From: an uncultured Actinomycetes bacterium
GTDB taxonomy: Bacteria; Actinomycetota; Actinomycetes; Nanopelagicales; Nanopelagicaceae
NCBI GenBank assembly: GCA_903852955.1
Contig: CAINSH010000161.1
Location: 1 to 12,159, forward strand
Direction of reading: 5' to 3'
Length of the DNA stretch: 12,159 nt
Position 1 is the first letter of the stretch, and each line of letters starts with the position of its first letter. The position numbers and the translations under genes are program-made. Shown here piece after piece: positions 8,476 through 12,159 of the stretch. The notes below the pieces were generated by a model. That model was not told where the DNA came from, made no database searches, and worked only from the letters and a program-made list of their open reading frames with translations.

Positions 8476-10542
8476 GTGATGTCACTTCGTCAAAGCTCAC
8501 TTGAAAATAGTCAGATTTCGCGCTTTTTTGGTCAAAGTGCAAACATTAAGGCCGTTGTTATAACCGATCCCAACCGCACTGTAAATGGGAGTTATTCATT
8601 TATCGCTCGCGTTGAAAATATCGGCAATAGTTCGATTAACTACTCGTTGCGAGTACCCATCCGTGTAATCACTCCGAACAAGGATGTAACCGAGCTTTTA
8701 CCTGGCCAACATTTCACTGCAACCGCAAGAATTGTCCAGAGCAAGGAAGCTCGGGTTGCAGCACTTGTATTAATTGCACAAAAAGTTGTTGTCTCCACTA
8801 AAGCCTCCAGATGGGCCTTGGTGTTGGGTTCGATTCGCCGGGGCCTGCGGATTCATTCTGGCGACGGTGATTCAGGAGCATTAATTCCAGGCATGGTGCT
8901 GGGGGATACTTCAAAACAAAGTGCAGAGTTTAAAGCTGCAATGAAAAGAAGTGGCTTGACTCATTTAGTTGCAGTAAGTGGTGCGAATTTCGCATTGGTT
9001 TCAGCTTTTGTGTTATGGCTCATGCAATTCATATTCCCGACAATGAAATATCGACTATCAGCGACAGCGATTTCACTTATTGCATTTATCGCACTTGTTA
9101 GACCCTCACCATCTGTGCTTCGGGCCGCAGCCATGGCGGCAGTTCTGCTTGTGGCTCAAGCTAGCAAAAGGGGCAGAGATTCACTTCCAGCACTTGGCTT
9201 TGCAATGGCTGCGGTAGTTTTAATAGATCCATGGCAAGCGCTAGATGCGGGCTTTGCACTTTCAGTTCTGGCAACTGCTGGTTTGCTTCTTTTTGCTCCG
9301 ATATTGATTTCAAAATTGAGCCGATTCATCCCTTTAAAAATCGCTCAGGCGCTAGCTCCGCCAATTGCCGCAGTTGTTTTCTGTTCACCAATTATTGTTG
9401 CTTTATCTGGATATTTAGCGCCAATGAGTATTGTGGCAAATGTATTGGCGGCTCCATTAGTTGCCCCCATAACAATCATTGGTTTTATAGCAGCAATTTT
9501 CTCGCCTATTTTGCCTTTCATTTCGGTTGTCCTTATTTGGTTTATTCGATTTCCTGCCGCAGCAATTGCCGCAATTGCCCATTGGGGATCCAGATTTCCA
9601 GTTCTCTCACTTAGCACTGGTAAGACAGGGTTTTTAATTGTTGCATTTGCGACATTACTATTTTTCTTGTTTAAGAAATGGTTCAAGCAGATTTCAATTT
9701 GCACTCTGATTTTATTGATGTCAATTACTTGGTTACAGCGCTGGCCGGGCGGTGAATGGCAGATAGCTAACTGCGATATTGGCCAAGGTGATTCGATGGT
9801 TATAAACCTAGGAGCACATCGTGGTGTCGTTATCGATGTAGGTCCAGATGCAGAGTTAGAAGATCAGTGTTTAAAAAAGCTTGGAATTAATCAAATTCCG
9901 CTCCTAATTCTTTCTCACTTTCATGCAGATCATGTATCAGGGCTTCCCGGTGCGATTAAAAAGCGCAATGTTGCTCAGTTATGGATAAGCCCTAACGCCG
10001 AACCGATTATTGAAAGTTCAATGGTGCTTAGAAATTTGCCAGGGACAAAAGTGGTAACTGCAATTCGGGGAATGAGTGCACGGGTAGAAAATTTGACGAT
10101 AAAGGTATTGTGGCCAACCCTTGCCGCAACCAGTTTTGAACAGATGCCAGGTGAAGGTTCTACTATTAATAATTCAAGTATTGCAACGCTGATTACGAGC
10201 AATGAATTTTCTATTTTTTCCGGCGGTGATTTGGAGCCACCGGTGCAACAACTCTTAGCTGCTGACGTTGGTTCTGTTGATATTTATAAGGTGTGCCATC
10301 ATGGCTCTAAATATCAGGATTTAGATTTTATGAAGGCGCTGCGCCCCAAACTCTCTATAATTTCAGTAGGTGCCGGAAATACCTACGGCCACCCAGCGAT
10401 ACAAACCATAGATGCGCTGGCTAGACTCGGCTCTGAAGTTGTGCGAACTGATACCGACGGGGCTATTGCAGTACAAGTTAAAGCCCATCGATTAACAGTT
10501 CGAAAAGCTAAGGGCAGATTCAATCTAGTCAGATGGGGGTAG
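8476..10542 (+). CDS. comEC: ComEC/Rec2-type DNA uptake channel (conventional-start form, N-terminus probably longer)
   Basis: ComEC forms the membrane channel that brings single-stranded DNA into the cell and is thought to degrade the other strand. From GTG 8476 the protein has 688 residues: a soluble OB-fold-like region (about 20-110), the Competence domain with many membrane helices (about 135-420, including HLVAVSGANFALV at 163-175), and a C-terminal metallo-beta-lactamase-like domain (about 428-670). The last carries DIGQGDS at 434-440, the metal motif HFHADH at 481-486, S-G-G-D at 582-585, H-H-G-S at 608-611 and G-H-P at 638-640, so the nuclease-type site looks intact. The first conventional starts (GTG 8476, ATG 8479) have no good ribosome-binding site and cut into a hydrophobic segment; the coding sequence probably begins near 8305-8311 (see the separate entry). 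ATG 10533 of a possible longer HolA overlaps its end by 10 bases. Confidence 0.93.
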   Translation: MMSLRQSSLENSQISRFFGQSANIKAVVITDPNRTVNGSYSFIARVENIGNSSINYSLRVPIRVITPNKDVTELLPGQHFTATARIVQSKEARVAALVLIAQKVVVSTKASRWALVLGSIRRGLRIHSGDGDSGALIPGMVLGDTSKQSAEFKAAMKRSGLTHLVAVSGANFALVSAFVLWLMQFIFPTMKYRLSATAISLIAFIALVRPSPSVLRAAAMAAVLLVAQASKRGRDSLPALGFAMAAVVLIDPWQALDAGFALSVLATAGLLLFAPILISKLSRFIPLKIAQALAPPIAAVVFCSPIIVALSGYLAPMSIVANVLAAPLVAPITIIGFIAAIFSPILPFISVVLIWFIRFPAAAIAAIAHWGSRFPVLSLSTGKTGFLIVAFATLLFFLFKKWFKQISICTLILLMSITWLQRWPGGEWQIANCDIGQGDSMVINLGAHRGVVIDVGPDAELEDQCLKKLGINQIPLLILSHFHADHVSGLPGAIKKRNVAQLWISPNAEPIIESSMVLRNLPGTKVVTAIRGMSARVENLTIKVLWPTLAATSFEQMPGEGSTINNSSIATLITSNEFSIFSGGDLEPPVQQLLAADVGSVDIYKVCHHGSKYQDLDFMKALRPKLSIISVGAGNTYGHPAIQTIDALARLGSEVVRTDTDGAIAVQVKAHRLTVRKAKGRFNLVRWG

Positions 10543-10550
10543 ATAAGTTT

Positions 10551-11498
10551 ATGAATAGTTTCTACCTCATAGTTGGCCCAGAGGCCGCTCTGGCCGATCG
10601 CGCCATGACAAAGTTGAATGAAGAGTTAAAAGAAGAAAAGTGCGAAGTCACAAATCTATTTGCAGCAGATGTGATAGTTGGAGATATCTCAGATGCGCTT
10701 GCACCTTCACTTTTTTCCCAACGCCGCGCATTGATTATTCGTGATTTACAGGATTTGGCCGAAGAATGCCGCGACGAAATTACTCGCTACCTAAATTCAC
10801 CTGATGCATCAACCACAGTAATTTTCATTCATAAGGGTGGAGTCAAAGGTAAAGCACTACTAGATGCAATTAAGAAGATTAAGCCTGAAATTATTCTCTG
10901 TGACCCAATCAAGAAGGAAGCCGAAAAAGAAGAGTTTGTAAGAAATCTCTTTCTTGATCTCAAGCGCAAGGCAACTCCGGGGGCGGTCAGTGCTTTAGTT
11001 GGCGCACTCGGAAATGATCTGCGAGAACTACAATCTGCAATTAGTCAGATCGCAGCCGATGCACCTGCTGGCATAATCGATGAGTTAATCATTGATAAAT
11101 TCCATCAAGGTCGTGTTGAGACAACAGGTTTTGATGTCGCTGATGCAACTATCGATGGCAACTTATCTGGCGCACTCATCGCACTTCGTAGCGCACTTGA
11201 AACAGGAACAGATCCAGTAATGATTACAAGTGCAATTGCATCTTCGCTTCGTTCACTTGCAAAAGTATCTGGTGTAAATCGCGGAGTGAAATCTTTTGAG
11301 TTAGCTGGCCAGTTAGGTATGGCACCTTGGCAAATAGATAAAGCCCGGCGACAGCTCAATCGCTGGTCACCAGCCCAACTTGCCGACGCCGTAGGTGCTA
11401 TTGCCCAAGCCGATGCTGAAGTAAAAGGCGCGGCCAGTGATCCGATATATGCGCTGGAAAAAGCCCTAACCCGTATCGCTTCACTTCAAAGGGGCTGA
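10551..11498 (+). CDS. holA: DNA polymerase III delta subunit HolA
   Basis: HolA is the clamp-loader subunit that opens the sliding clamp ring. The 315-residue product shows the family pattern: F-Y-L-I-V-G-P-E at 4-11, S-L-F-S-Q-R-R at 53-59 followed by a hydrophobic strand, a helical middle with G-N-D-L-R-E-L at 154-160, and the C-terminal collar domain (about 195-310) with G-F-D-V-A-D-A, L-G-M-A-P-W-Q and a final helix containing S-D-P-I-Y-A-L-E-K-A. Two starts are possible. ATG 10551 lies 8 bases after the comEC stop, with a G-tract at 10535-10539 about 11 bases upstream. ATG 10533 overlaps comEC by 10 bases, adds six residues (MGVDKF) and has no visible ribosome-binding site. I prefer 10551, without certainty. 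comEA-comEC-holA is the usual actinobacterial order. Confidence 0.94.
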   Translation: MNSFYLIVGPEAALADRAMTKLNEELKEEKCEVTNLFAADVIVGDISDALAPSLFSQRRALIIRDLQDLAEECRDEITRYLNSPDASTTVIFIHKGGVKGKALLDAIKKIKPEIILCDPIKKEAEKEEFVRNLFLDLKRKATPGAVSALVGALGNDLRELQSAISQIAADAPAGIIDELIIDKFHQGRVETTGFDVADATIDGNLSGALIALRSALETGTDPVMITSAIASSLRSLAKVSGVNRGVKSFELAGQLGMAPWQIDKARRQLNRWSPAQLADAVGAIAQADAEVKGAASDPIYALEKALTRIASLQRG

Positions 11499-11508
11499 TC
11501 TGACCAAT

Positions 11509-11538
11509 TTGACCGTAGGGGTGCATTCTCCGTACCCT
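11509..11538 (+). promoter_or_regulatory. Promoter for rplU-rpmA
   Basis: TTGACC at 11509-11514 matches the -35 consensus at five of six positions. TACCCT at 11533-11538 fits the actinobacterial -10 TANNNT after an 18-base spacer. Transcription would start near 11545, giving a leader of about 55 bases before the rplU GTG. It begins 10 bases after the holA stop, so the ribosomal protein genes probably have their own sigma-70-type promoter. Confidence 0.72.
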
Positions 11539-11544
11539 TAGCGT

Positions 11545-11600
11545 CTGCCCGAAGGAGCCAAAGCTTGGCGCCATGGGCTAAAAATGAACTGGAGTTACAC
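11545..11600 (+). promoter_or_regulatory. Structured rplU leader with a second ribosome-binding site
   Basis: The predicted 5' leader contains a perfect hairpin, GCCAA (11557-11561) with TTGGC (11565-11569), inside a possible outer stem GCCC (11547-11550) with GGGC (11575-11578). AAGGAG at 11552-11557 is a strong ribosome-binding site 7 bases before TTG 11565, which is in frame with rplU. A two-codon frame ATG-GGC-TAA lies at 11573-11581. The proper rplU site GGAG is at 11591-11594. Leaders of ribosomal protein operons often carry autoregulatory folds; that role here is inference. Confidence 0.5.
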
Positions 11601-11915
11601 GTGTACGCAATCGTTAAAGCTGGCGGCCATCAGGAGAAAGTGGCAGTTGGAGACACAGTTATCGTCGATCGTATCGATGCAGCTGTTGGCGCAACTGTTT
11701 CATTTCCTGCAGTGCTAGTAGTAGATGGTACATCTGTCACTACTGACCCAAAACTTCTCTCTGGCGTAAAAGTCACTGGCGAAGTTCTTGAAGAGACAAA
11801 GGGACCAAAGATCGACATCTTGCGTTACAAGAACAAGACAGGTCACCGTCGTCGCCAAGGTTTTCGCGCAAAGCAAACTCTTGTAAAAATTACCGCCATC
11901 AACGGCGCGAAGTAA
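11601..11915 (+). CDS. rplU: 50S ribosomal protein L21
   Basis: L21 binds 23S rRNA in the large subunit. From GTG 11601 the protein has 104 residues, the normal bacterial length, and starts with the family's [11 protein letters not shown]. The basic C-terminal segment ([12 protein letters not shown] around 85-96) is the rRNA-binding signature. GGAG at 11591-11594 is 6 bases before the GTG, which supports this start. The frame is open upstream to TTG 11565, which would add 12 residues ([12 protein letters not shown]) not expected in L21; that start has its own strong AAGGAG site, so an extended form cannot be excluded. rpmA follows after 18 bases, the almost universal pairing. Confidence 0.97.
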   Translation: MYAIVKAGGHQEKVAVGDTVIVDRIDAAVGATVSFPAVLVVDGTSVTTDPKLLSGVKVTGEVLEETKGPKIDILRYKNKTGHRRRQGFRAKQTLVKITAINGAK

Positions 11916-11933
11916 GGGAAGAGGAAGAAATAA

Positions 11934-12159
11934 ATGGCAAGTAAGAAGGGCGTCTCCTCGACACGAAACGGTCGCGACTCAAATGCTCAATACCTCGGTA
12001 TCAAGCGCTTTGGCGGACAAGAAGTAAATGCAGGCGAAATTCTAGTTCGTCAGCGCGGAACACATTTTCACCCAGGCAAGAACGTTGGACGCGGTAAAGA
12101 CGACACTCTGTTTGCATTAGCAGCTGGTGCAGTCGAATTCGGTCGCGCTCGCGGACGCC
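11934..12159 (+). CDS. rpmA: 50S ribosomal protein L27, N-terminal part (3' truncated by window edge)
   Basis: L27 reaches toward the peptidyl-transferase centre and helps position tRNA. Seventy-five codons are visible, probably most of the protein (usual length about 85). The sequence holds the signatures [32 protein letters not shown] and [11 protein letters not shown]. The second codon onward reads A-S-K-K, with serine where histidine is commonest; there is no N-terminal cleavage extension of the kind seen in Firmicutes. The GAGG ribosome-binding site at 11921-11924 is 9 bases before the ATG. It is co-transcribed with rplU; in most bacteria obgE comes next, outside this window. Confidence 0.97.
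   Translation, partial: MASKKGVSSTRNGRDSNAQYLGIKRFGGQEVNAGEILVRQRGTHFHPGKNVGRGKDDTLFALAAGAVEFGRARGR

Noticed and set aside
9231..9614. 127-residue frame on the + strand inside comEC
   Set aside because: It lies wholly within the ComEC membrane domain in another frame and has an implausible composition rich in Cys, Phe and Ser; it is a shadow of the real gene.
9345..9704. 119-residue frame on the - strand inside comEC
   Set aside because: It is antisense to conserved ComEC helices, has no recognisable motif, and its alanine/isoleucine richness mirrors the membrane codons on the other strand.

Overview
This window is a run of conserved housekeeping genes, all on the + strand with short gaps or overlaps. 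It reads mnmA (3' end only), ligA, a 40-residue membrane peptide, nadD, rsfS, a GpgP-type histidine phosphatase, tRNA-Ala(GGC), leuS, a cysK/cysM-type gene, comEA, comEC, holA, rplU and rpmA (5' part only). I see no mobile element, CRISPR array or phage gene.

The organism is very probably an actinobacterium. The nadD-rsfS-phosphatase trio and the comEA-comEC-holA trio are the arrangement known from Mycobacterium and Streptomyces, and the LeuRS, RsfS, L21 and L27 sequences look actinobacterial. Base composition is AT-leaning and spacing is very tight. This fits a streamlined low-GC lineage such as the freshwater Nanopelagicales (acI; Planktophila/Nanopelagicus). That placement is inference from the sequence, not a database match.

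Layout: bases 1-2411 hold tRNA thiolation and DNA ligation (mnmA, ligA; stop and start overlap by one base). Bases 2431-4110 hold the small membrane protein and the coupled nadD-rsfS-phosphatase genes (NAD synthesis, ribosome silencing, phosphoester hydrolysis). Bases 4155-6714 hold tRNA-Ala, with leuS starting only three bases after the mature tRNA end. Bases 6755-7639 hold a PLP-dependent cysteine-synthase-like gene. Bases 7700-10542 hold the DNA-uptake pair comEA and comEC. Bases 10551-11498 hold holA (clamp-loader delta subunit). Bases 11499-12159 hold a clear promoter and structured leader followed by rplU and rpmA.

Most of the window is ordinary. The points worth a second look are in expression signals rather than new genes: leuS abutting a tRNA, the missing conventional start for the N-terminal membrane part of ComEC, a perfect 18-bp dyad touching the comEA start codon, a second strong ribosome-binding site with an in-frame TTG in the rplU leader, and the unnamed membrane micropeptide before nadD. 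I found no convincing previously undescribed multi-gene system.
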